Assembly: GCF_024171645.1 (NCBI RefSeq)
Contig: NZ_JALKAC010000011.1
Coordinates: 1-64,000 of the forward strand
Direction of reading: 5' to 3'
Length of the DNA: 64,000 nucleotides
From: Flavobacterium sp. HSC-32F16
Lineage (GTDB): Bacteria; Bacteroidota; Bacteroidia; Flavobacteriales; Flavobacteriaceae
In this document: positions 25,551 to 33,919 of the stretch, piece after piece
Position numbering within the stretch: position 1 is the stretch's first letter
Layout: every line of letters starts with the position of its first letter
Program-made: the position numbers and the translations under genes
Notes under the pieces: generated by a model
The model's input: the letters and a program-made list of their open reading frames with translations, nothing else
Told to the model about the DNA's origin: nothing
The model's database searches: none

Positions 25551-26762
25551 TTAGTTCTTTCTGTAAGGATAAGAATTATCTAAATGAATTCTATTTCTTC
25601 CTGCAGCTGTGTAATCCTCTTCTATAAACTTTCTTGGATTATTTGCAGATTCCTCCAAATTTGGATTAGTAAGTTCTCCTGTTGGTTTCCTAGGAATTCC
25701 TCTTGGCTCAGTTTCGTCTACATTTGGTGTTAAAGGATTATCTCCAATTGGATCCCATGGAAAATACAAACTTATTCCATAATTAACTCCATTTACAATA
25801 CCAACCTGCCCACTTGCTTTAGTAATTTCATATCGAGTAGAAAAACCATCACCATCATCATCATGATCTAAGAAATCAGGAATTCCGTCCCCATCTGTAT
25901 CATCTGGATTTACCGGTTTTTTAGGATATAAAGTAGCATTTCTATAATCACGAACATATCCGTCACCATTCTTATCTTCATTAACATCCAAAACTCCATC
26001 CGGATTTGCTACGATTTGACCATTTGATACACTAAATTCATGATCCAGTCTTTTATAGTCATATAATTTAAAACTAAAAATTAATGGCGAATAAGAAGGT
26101 ATAGCACTTTGCGTTGAAGCATAATAACCTAAACCTGACGGAATAAATAATACTCCAGCACCAAAATTTTCATACTTAAAACTACCATCATCCTGCACCT
26201 GAGATGTTCCCGTTTTAAACTGAGGATAAATCTCGCTCCAACCCATAATTGTACCGTACAAATCTAAAGGACTGGTAGGAAACAAAAGCTGCTCAAAAAA
26301 TGTAGTTGATAAATGTTCTGGCTCAGTATCTGTTTTGGCAACACGAGATAAATATTCTCCTCTGTACGAAGTAAGAACTCCATCAGTATTCATTGGCGAA
26401 GTTCCAACACCTTCTCTCAAAACCAAATAATACATTTTATAAATGATACCATGTAAATCTATATCTCTGGTTAGCAATTTAGGAAATGAAGCACTGTTTA
26501 AATAAGACATTATTGAAGGCTGTGTTGCAGCATCAGTAATTTTAGTAAATGTAACATCCTGATCAGATTGGCTGCCCGGGCTTTCTGTTACAGTTATATA
26601 ATAGGTATTTAAATATTCTTCAATATTTGCGTTATCTGTATTATATTGTTCTTGATAATCTCTTAAAGGCACAACTTCTGCATCATCATCGTTACTCTTA
26701 TTACAAGAAACAATAGCCATCCCTGCCAGTAATAAAACAAAATAATATTTAAATTTATTCAT
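25551..26762 (-). CDS. FKBP-type peptidyl-prolyl isomerase-like lipoprotein
   Basis: A 403-residue outer-membrane-type lipoprotein: signal peptide ending MAIVSC (C20), followed by an acidic SNDDDAE spacer. The middle (about 105-250) resembles an FKBP domain (TSYRGEYL, then GAGVLFIPSGLGYY and IFSFKLYDY). The C-terminal part has thrombospondin type 3-like Asp-rich repeats (DTDGDGIPDFLDHDDDGDGF) that should bind calcium. It would fold or hold exported proteins at the cell surface. The isomerase assignment rests on the short family motifs, so activity is likely but not certain. Confidence 0.82.
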   Translation of the reverse strand: MNKFKYYFVLLLAGMAIVSCNKSNDDDAEVVPLRDYQEQYNTDNANIEEYLNTYYITVTESPGSQSDQDVTFTKITDAATQPSIMSYLNSASFPKLLTRDIDLHGIIYKMYYLVLREGVGTSPMNTDGVLTSYRGEYLSRVAKTDTEPEHLSTTFFEQLLFPTSPLDLYGTIMGWSEIYPQFKTGTSQVQDDGSFKYENFGAGVLFIPSGLGYYASTQSAIPSYSPLIFSFKLYDYKRLDHEFSVSNGQIVANPDGVLDVNEDKNGDGYVRDYRNATLYPKKPVNPDDTDGDGIPDFLDHDDDGDGFSTRYEITKASGQVGIVNGVNYGISLYFPWDPIGDNPLTPNVDETEPRGIPRKPTGELTNPNLEESANNPRKFIEEDYTAAGRNRIHLDNSYPYRKN

Positions 26763-26841
26763 TATTGTTAATTTTTTAGGTGCGCAAGATACAATATTGA
26801 TTTATTTTTGTAAAGAATTTAACTTGGATTTTAGAAAAATT

Positions 26842-27237
26842 ATGAGAATAGATAAATACTTATGGTGCGTTCGTTATTACAAGACCAGAAACATGGTAAC
26901 TGAGGCTTGTAAAAAGAACCATATTACTGTAAATGGACAAGTTGCAAAACCATCAAAAGAAGTTTTTCCAACTGACAGAATTACTTTTAGAAAAGATCAA
27001 ATAACCCAAATTATAACAGTTCTTGACATTCCCGAAAGCCGTGTTGGAGCAAAACTAGTAGACATCTACCGCAAAAACGAAACACCGCCGGAGGCGTACG
27101 CGCATTTGGAACTGCTTAAACTTTCTAAAGAACATTACCGCAAAAGCGGTACCGGAAGACCAACCAAAAAAGACCGACGAGATATCGACGAGTATGGAGA
27201 TGATATTATTGATGAAGAAAACGAAGATGAAATCTAA
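26842..27237 (+). CDS. S4-domain RNA-binding protein, Hsp15-like
   Basis: A 131-residue protein starting at ATG 26842 (MRIDKYLWCVRYYKTRN). The S4 domain fills about 1-65 (IDKYLWxVRYYKTR, CKKNHITVNGQVAKPSKEV). A basic, then acidic tail follows (GRPTKKDRRDIDEYGDD). Hsp15 homologues bind stalled 50S subunits that carry nascent chain-tRNA. An upstream ATG at 26797 would add 15 non-homologous residues. It precedes a PyrR-like gene by 60 nt. Confidence 0.88.
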   Translation: MRIDKYLWCVRYYKTRNMVTEACKKNHITVNGQVAKPSKEVFPTDRITFRKDQITQIITVLDIPESRVGAKLVDIYRKNETPPEAYAHLELLKLSKEHYRKSGTGRPTKKDRRDIDEYGDDIIDEENEDEI

Positions 27238-27297
27238 ATTTCAATTCAAAAATCTGAAATCTAAAATTCTAATTGTATTTTAGCAAAAAAAATAATC

Positions 27298-27798
27298 ATG
27301 AGCAAAAACATCATCTTAACAAATCAGGAAATCGAACACAAAATAAAACGTATTGCTTATCAAATCTACGAAACGTTTGTTGACGAAGAAGAAGTTGTAA
27401 TTGCCGGAATTGCTTCGAATGGTTCTATTTTTGCTCAAAAATTAGCCGAATCTTTACGTACCATTTCTACACTTAAAGTTTCACTCTGCGAAGTAAAAGT
27501 CGACAAACAAAATCCTCAGTCTCCTATTCAGACTTCATTAAAGAAAGAAGAATATGAAAACAAAGGATTAGTACTTGTTGATGATGTCTTAAATTCAGGT
27601 ACAACTTTAATTTACGCTGTCCGTCATTTCCTTGATGTACCATTAAAGAAATTCAAAACAGCAGTACTTGTAGACCGAAATCATAAAAAATACCCTGTAA
27701 AAGCCGATTTTAAAGGAATCTCCTTATCGACTTCCCTACTAGAGCACGTTCAGGTCGTTTTTAATGAAAATGGAGACGATTACGCCTCTCTAAGCTAA
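27298..27798 (+). CDS. PyrR-like phosphoribosyltransferase
   Basis: A 166-residue type I phosphoribosyltransferase. The PRPP-binding signature is LVLVDDVLNSGTTLIYAV (about 95-112), and the N-terminal IVIAGIASNGSIFAQ-type beta strand and flexible-loop region are present. PyrR acts as a uracil phosphoribosyltransferase or, in some bacteria, as a pyr mRNA attenuator. No pyr genes are near, so a nucleotide-salvage role is as likely as a regulatory one. It overlaps the convergent aroK by 9 nt. Confidence 0.85.
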   Translation: MSKNIILTNQEIEHKIKRIAYQIYETFVDEEEVVIAGIASNGSIFAQKLAESLRTISTLKVSLCEVKVDKQNPQSPIQTSLKKEEYENKGLVLVDDVLNSGTTLIYAVRHFLDVPLKKFKTAVLVDRNHKKYPVKADFKGISLSTSLLEHVQVVFNENGDDYASLS

Positions 27799-28308
27799 AA
27801 CAGCCAAAATATCCTGTACCGTTTCTTCGACAGTTCTATTATCAACTACGACCTTATGTTGTGCGTGGTTATAATAGAAACTTCTGTCGAATAAATGTTT
27901 GGCAATAAACTCCCTCATTTCGTCCTCCTCCATATTCGCTATCAGCGGACGTTTACTTTTATTATGAACTAATCTATTATACAAAGTATCAATTGATGCC
28001 TTTAAATAAATAGAATCAAGATCATCTCTTTGCAGTAATAAATGATTATTGGCATAACATGGCGTTCCTCCGCCCAAACCTATAATGCTCTTTTCCGGAG
28101 ACTGAAGTAATTCCAGAAACATTTCATGTTCTAATTTTCTAAAATGAATCTCTCCAAACTGTTCAAAAATCTCTTTTATCGATAAATTTGCTTTTTTTTC
28201 GATGCAAACATCTAAATCTAAAAATGGAATTTCGGTGATTTTTGACAAATTTTGGGCAATTGTAGACTTTCCGCAACCCATGTAACCTAACAAAACAATT
28301 TTTTTCAT
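27790..28308 (-). CDS. aroK: Shikimate kinase
   Basis: Phosphorylates shikimate at O3 in the chorismate pathway. The 172 residues show a Walker A GYMGCGKST (8-16), the shikimate-binding FLDLDVCIE and GEIHFRKLE segments, the GLGGGTPCY glycine loop and the LID region with SKRPL. Length is typical. It overlaps the convergent PyrR-like gene by 9 nt and stands alone in its direction. Confidence 0.95.
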   Translation of the reverse strand: MKKIVLLGYMGCGKSTIAQNLSKITEIPFLDLDVCIEKKANLSIKEIFEQFGEIHFRKLEHEMFLELLQSPEKSIIGLGGGTPCYANNHLLLQRDDLDSIYLKASIDTLYNRLVHNKSKRPLIANMEEDEMREFIAKHLFDRSFYYNHAQHKVVVDNRTVEETVQDILAVLA

Positions 28309-28379
28309 ATTAATAAAACCTTATAAACTAAGCAATTGGAAACTTTTCTAAAAAAAAGACAAATTTATAATAAAATCGC

Positions 28380-28411
28380 TTGGAAACTTCAAAAAAAACT
28401 CCTTATATTTG
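28380..28411 (+). promoter_or_regulatory. tRNA-Lys promoter
   Basis: TTG (28380-28382), 21 bp, TATATTTG (28404-28411) followed by CACCCGC, the same start region as the rRNA-type promoters at the left edge. The first tRNA starts 24 nt further on. Confidence 0.7.
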
Positions 28412-28434
28412 CACCCGCATTCAAGAAATTAAAT

Positions 28435-28507
28435 GACTCGATAGCTCAGTCGGTAGAGCACATCACTTTTAATGATGGGGTCCTGGGTTCGAGCCCCAGT
28501 CGGGTCA
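28435..28507 (+). tRNA. tRNA-Lys (UUU), copy 1
   Basis: 73 nt cloverleaf: acceptor GACTCGA pairs with TCGGGTC, anticodon stem CATCA/TGATG with loop CTTTTAA (anticodon TTT), T-arm CTGGG-TTCGAGC-CCCAG. CCA is not encoded. Identical to copies at 28548 and 28873. Confidence 0.97.
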
Positions 28508-28547
28508 CAAATTTTGTGATTAACAAATTAAATTTCTTGAAAGCAAT

Positions 28548-28620
28548 GACTCGATAGCTCAGTCGGTAGAGCACATCACTTTTAATGATGGGGTCCTGGG
28601 TTCGAGCCCCAGTCGGGTCA
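28548..28620 (+). tRNA. tRNA-Lys (UUU), copy 2
   Basis: Identical in sequence to copy 1. It is 40 nt downstream, with no promoter of its own, so it is probably co-transcribed with copy 1. Confidence 0.97.
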
Positions 28621-28623
28621 CAA

Positions 28624-28656
28624 AAAGGTCGAGTATTAATTTACTTGACCTTTTTT
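28624..28656 (+). terminator. Terminator after tRNA-Lys copy 2
   Basis: AAGGTC then AGTA pairs with TACTTGACCTT, with one mismatch, and is followed by TTTTTATTTT. Confidence 0.7.
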
Positions 28657-28662
28657 ATTTTA

Positions 28663-28745
28663 GGCCACGTGGAGAAACGGTAGACTTGCCATCTTGAGGG
28701 GGTGGTGCTCGTAAGGGCGTGTGGGTTCAAATCCCACCGTGGTCA
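28663..28745 (+). tRNA. tRNA-Leu (GAG)
   Basis: 83 nt with a long variable arm (TGCTCGTAAGGGCGT). Acceptor GGCCACG pairs with CGTGGTC; anticodon stem CCATC/GGTGG encloses TTGAGGG, anticodon GAG; T-arm GTGGG-TTCAAAT-CCCAC. Confidence 0.95.
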
Positions 28746-28842
28746 CAAAAAAAACAAGAACCTACTTTACTGTAGAATAGGCTTTTATAATTTATTATAA
28801 AAATCATTGCAAAAAAAGGCTTTACAAACTAAATAAAGTACT

Positions 28843-28850
28843 TATATTTG
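28843..28850 (+). promoter_or_regulatory. -7 box before tRNA-Lys copy 3
   Basis: TATATTTG followed by CACCCTC, as at the first tRNA-Lys. A clear TTG at -33 was not found. Confidence 0.6.
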
Positions 28851-28872
28851 CACCCTCGTTAGAGAAACAACA

Positions 28873-28945
28873 GACTCGATAGCTCAGTCGGTAGAGCACA
28901 TCACTTTTAATGATGGGGTCCTGGGTTCGAGCCCCAGTCGGGTCA
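28873..28945 (+). tRNA. tRNA-Lys (UUU), copy 3
   Basis: Same 73-nt sequence as the other two. It has its own -7 box at 28843 and its own terminator, so it is a separate transcript. Confidence 0.97.
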
Positions 28946-28946
28946 C

Positions 28947-28982
28947 AAAGGTCAGATATTTTTTTTATCTGGCCTTTTTTTA
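28947..28982 (+). terminator. Terminator after tRNA-Lys copy 3
   Basis: AAAGGTCAGATA pairs with TATCTGGCCTTT (one G-T pair), followed by a T-tract. Confidence 0.85.
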
Positions 28983-29160
28983 TTTTAAACACTTCAGTTT
29001 TACATTTTATTCCCTTTCTTCAACACATTATTTACCTGAATTTGTCATTTAATTTTCTATTATAAATTCAAATAAAAATTCAGACCTAAAAACTCTTTTA
29101 CAAAACAAAACTTTCTTATTTTCGTTCGAAATAATTAATCACTAATCCCAAATTAGTTTT

Positions 29161-29661
29161 ATGAAAAACCTACTAGTAATATCATTTATTATGATAAGCT
29201 TTTCGTCGTGGTCACAAACCGCTGCGATTTATTTTAACAAGGCTTTTAACAAAGCGGCAGCCGGAAATTACAAAAGCGCAATTACCGATTACACAAAGGC
29301 CATCGGCAAGGATTCTAAATTTGTTGAAGCTTATCAAAATCGAGGCGTTGCAAAATTCAAACTCAACGACTTAAAAGGCGCCATGTCAGATTTTGACAAA
29401 ACAATCGAACTCGATAACATGAATGCAGATGCTTTTACAGGCCGCGCCAATGTAAACTTTAAACTATCCAACTTTAAAGAAGCAATTAAAGACTGCACCT
29501 CTTCTCTCGACTTAAATCCAAGAGACTACATTGCTTACAATTTAAGAGGTCTGGCTTATAGCAATATTGGAGATAAGAAAAACTCTTGCAAAGATTTTTC
29601 AAAAGCAATCGAATTAGGAAGCCAAAGTGCCATAAAAAACAGAAACTCATTTTGTAAATAA
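29161..29661 (+). CDS. Secreted TPR protein
   Basis: A 166-residue exported protein. Signal peptide 1-18 ends at SSWSQ. The rest is four tetratricopeptide repeats (for example NAAAGNYKSAITDYTKAIG, DLKGAMSDFDKTIELD, NFKEAIKDCTSSLDLN), a scaffold for protein-protein contacts. The C-terminal repeat ends CKDFSKAIELGSQSA. No partner can be named. It has its own terminator. Confidence 0.88.
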   Translation: MKNLLVISFIMISFSSWSQTAAIYFNKAFNKAAAGNYKSAITDYTKAIGKDSKFVEAYQNRGVAKFKLNDLKGAMSDFDKTIELDNMNADAFTGRANVNFKLSNFKEAIKDCTSSLDLNPRDYIAYNLRGLAYSNIGDKKNSCKDFSKAIELGSQSAIKNRNSFCK

Positions 29662-29682
29662 CCAAATACAAAAACAACTAAA

Positions 29683-29718
29683 AGCAATCTGTAAAACTTT
29701 ATTTACAGATTGCTTTTT
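29683..29718 (+). terminator. Terminator after the TPR gene
   Basis: AGCAATCTGTAAA (29683-29695) pairs with TTTACAGATTGCT (29702-29714), followed by TTTTTT. Confidence 0.9.
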
Positions 29719-29840
29719 TTATGCGTTATAAAATCTTTCAAATCATTTTTTCCGTATTTATCCTAAAGCCTTAAAACGCCGTAAACCCCTAGTACTCTAT
29801 CATTTTTAATAAGTTTGAAAGGTTTTTTAAGATTTTGTTT

Positions 29841-29848
29841 TACTTTTG
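29841..29848 (+). promoter_or_regulatory. -7 box of the CarH-like gene
   Basis: TACTTTTG, 18 nt before the ATG. A TTG lies at 29815-29817, slightly too far. The box is preceded by TTTTGTTTTA, which is similar to one half of the dyad at the crtI promoter (TTTGTTTAA), so autoregulation is possible. Confidence 0.5.
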
Positions 29849-29866
29849 TTCACCTAATCGAAAAAA

Positions 29867-30766
29867 ATGATAAACAACATAAAAACTGTTTTCAGTATAA
29901 AAGATCTCGAGAATCTATCCGGAATTAAAGCACATACCATTCGTATTTGGGAAAAGAGATATAACATCCTTGAACCAATGCGAACAGATACCAATATCAG
30001 ACTTTATAACCTGCAGAATTTACAGAAACTTTTAAACATCACTTTATTACATGAATACGGTTATAAAATTTCTAAAATCGCAACTTATCCGGAAGAAAGA
30101 ATTCCGCAGCTGGTTCGTGAAATCATATCAAAAAAGAATTCTCAAAACTACGCGATTACCTCTTTCAAAATGGCGATGATGAATTTTGATCAGGAATTGT
30201 TTTTCAATACTTTCGATTGGCTTATTTCTGAAAAAACATTTAAAGAAGTTTTTAAAGAGCATTTTTTACCCTTATTAAAAGAATTAGGATTGCTATGGCA
30301 GTCTGAAACCATAACGCCTGCAAATGAACATTTCATGAGTCATTTGATTAAGCAGAAAATCTTAATTTACACCGAAAGCCTTCAGATTCAAAAACCAACC
30401 AAAACAGACCGAATCTTTGTACTTTCTCTTCCTTTAAATGAAATTCACCAAATTGGGCTACTTTATCTTCAATATGAAATTTTATCAAAAGGCTACAAAG
30501 CAATTTATTTAGGCGAAAGTATGCCTATTGAAAACCTTCAGGATTTAACCAAACATTTCGAGAATATCACTTTTGTTTCGTTCATGACTATTCAACCGGA
30601 TCGAAGCGTTATTAATCAATACGTAAAGTCGATGGGCCAAAAATTACTTCAAAAAAACAACGAAGTATGGCTTATGGGTAAAATGGTCGAACATATCGAC
30701 AGGAAAAATTTACCCGAAAGAATTCGCATTTTCGATTCGATGGAAGAAACAATGGAAACGATTTAA
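29867..30766 (+). CDS. CarH-like B12-binding MerR regulator
   Basis: A 299-residue regulator that probably represses the carotenoid genes beside it. The MerR helix-turn-helix is at about 6-75 (SGIKAHTIRIWEKRYN). A four-helix bundle carries W144-x9-E154-H155, the CarH signature that packs on adenosylcobalamin. The B12-binding Rossmann domain (about 182-290) has E192-x-H194-x-x-G197, with H194 the expected lower cobalt ligand. In Thermus CarH, cobalamin photolysis breaks a DNA-bound tetramer. The residue after Trp, a His that coordinates cobalt in the Thermus light state, is Gln here (Q145). No nearby adenosyltransferase was found. Function is inferred from family and position. Confidence 0.85.
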   Translation: MINNIKTVFSIKDLENLSGIKAHTIRIWEKRYNILEPMRTDTNIRLYNLQNLQKLLNITLLHEYGYKISKIATYPEERIPQLVREIISKKNSQNYAITSFKMAMMNFDQELFFNTFDWLISEKTFKEVFKEHFLPLLKELGLLWQSETITPANEHFMSHLIKQKILIYTESLQIQKPTKTDRIFVLSLPLNEIHQIGLLYLQYEILSKGYKAIYLGESMPIENLQDLTKHFENITFVSFMTIQPDRSVINQYVKSMGQKLLQKNNEVWLMGKMVEHIDRKNLPERIRIFDSMEETMETI

Positions 30767-30770
30767 TTAT

Positions 30771-30804
30771 TTTGTTTAAAGTTTTTGTATATTTGTTAAA
30801 CAAA
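30771..30804 (+). promoter_or_regulatory. crtI promoter within a 9-bp dyad, candidate operator
   Basis: TTTGTTTAA (30771-30779) and its complement TTAAACAAA (30796-30804) are spaced by 16 bp and enclose the TATATTTG -7 box (30788-30795). The dyad straddles the promoter and touches the crtI ATG, where a repressor could block polymerase. The CarH-like protein is the natural candidate. Confidence 0.5.
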
Positions 30805-32261
30805 TGACAAAAACAATCGCAATAATAGGTTCAGGCTTCTCTTCGTTAGCCGCTTCATGTTACTTGGCAAAGCAAGGAAACAAAGTCACTATTTATGAAA
30901 AAAATCCAACCATTGGCGGACGAGCCCGGCAATTTAAAAAAGAAGGCTTTACATTCGATATGGGACCAAGCTGGTACTGGATGCCAGATGTTTTTGAAAG
31001 CTTTTTTCAGGATTTCAACAAAAAGCCATCTGATTATTACGAACTTATAAAGTTAAACCCGGCGTATCGTGTCTATTTTGGCATAAATGATTTCATTAGT
31101 ATTTACGATAATCTGGAAAAAATCAAAGCTACTTTTGAGAGTATTGAAAAAGGAAGCAGTCAAAATCTGCAAAACTTTATCGATAAAGCAAAAAGCAATT
31201 ATGATATAGCCATAAAAGATTTGGTATATCGTCCCGGAATTTCTCCGCTTGAATTAGTTACAAAAGAAACTGCTCTAAAACTCAATCAGTTTTTTGGTAA
31301 CGTAAGCGCAGATATTCGCAAGAAATTCAAAAACCAAAGACTTGTGCAAATTCTTGAATTTCCGGTTTTATTTCTTGGAGCAAAACCAACCAATACACCT
31401 TCGTTTTATAATTTCATGAATTACGCCGACTTTGGGCTTGGAACATGGCATCCAAAAACCGGAATGTTTGATGTTATTCTCGGTATCGAAAAACTAGCTT
31501 TAGAACTAGGTGTTACCATCAAAACCAATTCACCAATCGAAAAAATAATCGTTGAGAATAAAACTGCAAAAGGAATTATCATCAACGGAGAAATTATAAA
31601 AGCCGACACCATTTTAAGTGGTGCCGATTACGAACATACCGAAAGTTTACTGGAAAAAGAACATCGAGCATATTCAGATAAATATTGGGAAAGCAGAATT
31701 TTCGCCCCTTCTTCACTGTTGTTTTTTATTGGCTTCAATAAAAAAATAGAAAACATTTCGCACCATTCCCTTTTTTTTGACACCGATTTTAACCAGCACG
31801 CGATTGATATTTACGATGACCCCAAATGGCCTGAATCTCCTCTGTTCTACGCCAACTTTCCATCAAAAACAGATTTAACTGCTGCTCCGGAAGGAATGGA
31901 AACGGGATTTTTCTTAATTCCGCTTGCGCCGGGAATCGAAGACAACGAAAAACTCCGTGAAAAGTATTTCGAAAAAATAATCACGCGTTTTGAACAACTT
32001 ACAAAACAGGAAATCAGAAATAACATTATCTTTAAAGAATCATTCTGTAAAAATGATTTTGTAACAGATTATAATGCTTACAAAGGAAATGCATACGGAA
32101 TGGCTAATACTTTATTGCAAACGGCTTTTTTGCGCCCGAAACTAAAAAGTAAAAAAGTTCGTAACTTATATTTTACAGGACAATTAACCGTTCCTGGTCC
32201 CGGTGTTCCTCCTGCTTTAATTTCAGGAAAATTAGCAGCTGAATTAATTCAAAAATCTTAA
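30804..32261 (+). CDS. crtI: Phytoene desaturase
   Basis: An FAD enzyme that desaturates phytoene to lycopene. The 485 residues show the Rossmann FAD motif (AIIGSGFSSLAASCYLA, E32 for ribose) and the N-terminal IGGRARQFKKEGFTFDMGPSW typical of CrtI. The C-terminal YFTGQLTVPGPGVPPALISG is the family's second FAD region. Length is standard. It starts 38 nt after the CarH-like gene and is followed by crtB 11 nt later. Confidence 0.95.
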   Translation: MTKTIAIIGSGFSSLAASCYLAKQGNKVTIYEKNPTIGGRARQFKKEGFTFDMGPSWYWMPDVFESFFQDFNKKPSDYYELIKLNPAYRVYFGINDFISIYDNLEKIKATFESIEKGSSQNLQNFIDKAKSNYDIAIKDLVYRPGISPLELVTKETALKLNQFFGNVSADIRKKFKNQRLVQILEFPVLFLGAKPTNTPSFYNFMNYADFGLGTWHPKTGMFDVILGIEKLALELGVTIKTNSPIEKIIVENKTAKGIIINGEIIKADTILSGADYEHTESLLEKEHRAYSDKYWESRIFAPSSLLFFIGFNKKIENISHHSLFFDTDFNQHAIDIYDDPKWPESPLFYANFPSKTDLTAAPEGMETGFFLIPLAPGIEDNEKLREKYFEKIITRFEQLTKQEIRNNIIFKESFCKNDFVTDYNAYKGNAYGMANTLLQTAFLRPKLKSKKVRNLYFTGQLTVPGPGVPPALISGKLAAELIQKS

Positions 32262-32271
32262 GATCTTAAAA

Positions 32272-33111
32272 ATGAAATCACTATTCGACGCCGTTTCTTT
32301 CAAATGCAGTAAGCTGGTTACCAAAAACTACAGCTCCTCATTTTCTATTGCCGTCAAAATGCTTTCACCAAGTATACGCGACGCCATTTACAGCATTTAC
32401 GGATTTGTTCGTTTTGCTGACGAAATTGTAGATTCGTTTCATGATTATGAAAAAGAATACCTAATCGACGATTTTGAAAAAGAATACTATAAAGCAATGG
32501 AACTGGGTATAAGCCTAAATCCTATTTTAAACTCTTTCCAGCATACGGTAAAAGAATACAATATAACCGACGATTTGGTTCAGGCGTTTTTAAAAAGCAT
32601 GAAACTCGATCTTATAAAATCAACTTACAACACCCAAACCGAATATGCCGATTATATTTACGGTTCGGCAGATGTTGTGGGCTTAATGTGTTTAAAGGTT
32701 TTTGTTGATGGAAAAGATCACAAATACGAGCAGTTAAAAAACGAAGCGATGCGATTAGGATCGGCTTTTCAGAAAGTAAACTTTTTGAGAGATTTAAGAG
32801 ATGACAATACTATTTTAAACCGAACTTATTTCCCCGGAGTTAATCTAGAAAATTTCAACGAAGATTCTAAAGAAAAAATCATCAAAGAAATCGAAGAAGA
32901 TTTCCGAATTGCTTATCAGGGAATTGTAAAATTACCAATCGAAGCCAAATTTGGAGTTTATACAGCTTATGTGTATTACAGAAAACTGCTTAAAAAGCTA
33001 AAAAACACTCCGTCTCACGAAATTGGAAATGCACGAATTCGGGTTTCTAATTACACAAAAGCAGGACTTTTGGCGCAGTCGTTTGTCACTTATAAGTTGA
33101 AATTGGTGTAA
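32272..33111 (+). CDS. crtB: Phytoene synthase
   Basis: Condenses two geranylgeranyl diphosphates into phytoene. The 279 residues carry the two aspartate-rich motifs: DEIVD (50-54) and DLRDD (174-178, within FLRDLRDDN), which bind magnesium and diphosphate. The length fits the squalene/phytoene synthase family. It lies 11 nt after crtI and is probably in the same transcript. Confidence 0.95.
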   Translation: MKSLFDAVSFKCSKLVTKNYSSSFSIAVKMLSPSIRDAIYSIYGFVRFADEIVDSFHDYEKEYLIDDFEKEYYKAMELGISLNPILNSFQHTVKEYNITDDLVQAFLKSMKLDLIKSTYNTQTEYADYIYGSADVVGLMCLKVFVDGKDHKYEQLKNEAMRLGSAFQKVNFLRDLRDDNTILNRTYFPGVNLENFNEDSKEKIIKEIEEDFRIAYQGIVKLPIEAKFGVYTAYVYYRKLLKKLKNTPSHEIGNARIRVSNYTKAGLLAQSFVTYKLKLV

Positions 33112-33117
33112 ATCAAT

Positions 33118-33226
33118 TTTGTCATTTCGACCGAAGCGAAAAATCGCACAAGAAACTCCCTTCTAGAATGTCGCCAATCTTTGTCGAATCACGCGAGCGA
33201 TTTCTCGCTTCGGCCGAAATGACAAG
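33118..33226. repeat. Inverted repeat, GTCATTTCGACCGAAGCGA type
   Basis: The left arm begins at 33118 (TTGTCATTTCGACCGAAGCGA) and the right arm ends near 33225 (TCGCTTCGGCCGAAATGACAA). The arms match over about 20 bp with one mismatch, and ATCGC/GCGAT extends the stem. It sits between crtB and crtZ. It looks like a REP-type element, with no T-tract to make it a terminator. Confidence 0.75.
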
Positions 33227-33326
33227 ATTGTGCAAAAAACAAAAAACTTTTAGAGTTAATCTTTTATAACTTAAAGCTCAACTCAAACAAAATAAAGTGA
33301 TAATTTTAATTTACAACATTTACAAA

Positions 33327-33767
33327 ATGATTTCTTTTTTAATCTTTTTAAGCGTTTTCCTATTTATGGAATGTGTTACCTGGCTTACGCACAAATACGT
33401 AATGCACGGTTTTATGTGGTATTTTCATGCCGATCACCATCAGCCCAAATATGAGCATACTTTTGAGCGCAACGACATTTTCTTTGTCATTTTTGCAATT
33501 CCGAGTATACTTTTATTTTATTTTGGTGTTCAGGGCGGATTCAATTATTTGTTTTTCATAGCCTGCGGTGTCACGCTTTACGGAGCCTGTTACTTTTTGA
33601 TTCACGATGTTCTCATTCATCAGCGTTTTAAATGGTTCAAAAACACCAAAAACAAATACCTCATCGGACTCAGAAAAGCGCATAAAATACACCACAAACA
33701 CCTCAACAAAGAAAAAGGAGAATGTTTCGGAATGTTGTTTGTACCATTAAAATATTATAAAATGTAA
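33327..33767 (+). CDS. crtZ: Beta-carotene hydroxylase, CrtZ type
   Basis: A 146-residue membrane di-iron hydroxylase that adds the 3-hydroxyl groups of zeaxanthin. The ATG at 33327 (MISFLIFLSVFL) is chosen; an earlier in-frame GTG near 33297 adds ten residues unlike the family. The four His motifs are visible: HKYVMH, HADHH, HDVLIH and HKIHHKH. Three or four membrane helices lie between them. It follows crtB after a REP-like repeat. Confidence 0.9.
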   Translation: MISFLIFLSVFLFMECVTWLTHKYVMHGFMWYFHADHHQPKYEHTFERNDIFFVIFAIPSILLFYFGVQGGFNYLFFIACGVTLYGACYFLIHDVLIHQRFKWFKNTKNKYLIGLRKAHKIHHKHLNKEKGECFGMLFVPLKYYKM

Positions 33768-33772
33768 AATAT

Positions 33773-33850
33773 TTTGGGCGTTCTCCGCCGTGGCGGATCG
33801 GGTTTTGCGTTCCCCCTTTTTTATATCTGGCAAAAAAGCCAGTCACAAAA
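33773..33850. repeat. Dispersed repeat, GGGCGTTC type
   Basis: TTTTGGGCGTTCTCCGCCGT followed by GGCGGATCGGG and a TTTTTTATATCTGGCAAAAAAGCC block. It shares its core with the repeat at 22801-22850. Confidence 0.5.
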
Positions 33851-33919
33851 AAAGCTCCACTACAACCCCTGACTCTCACGTATTACAAGAAACATTTGTA
33901 ACAATTGATTTAGTAAGAA

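Noticed and set aside
28435..28945. The tRNA repeats as a CRISPR array or direct repeat element
   Set aside because: The repeated units are complete tRNA-Lys genes with clear cloverleafs; no regular spacers occur.
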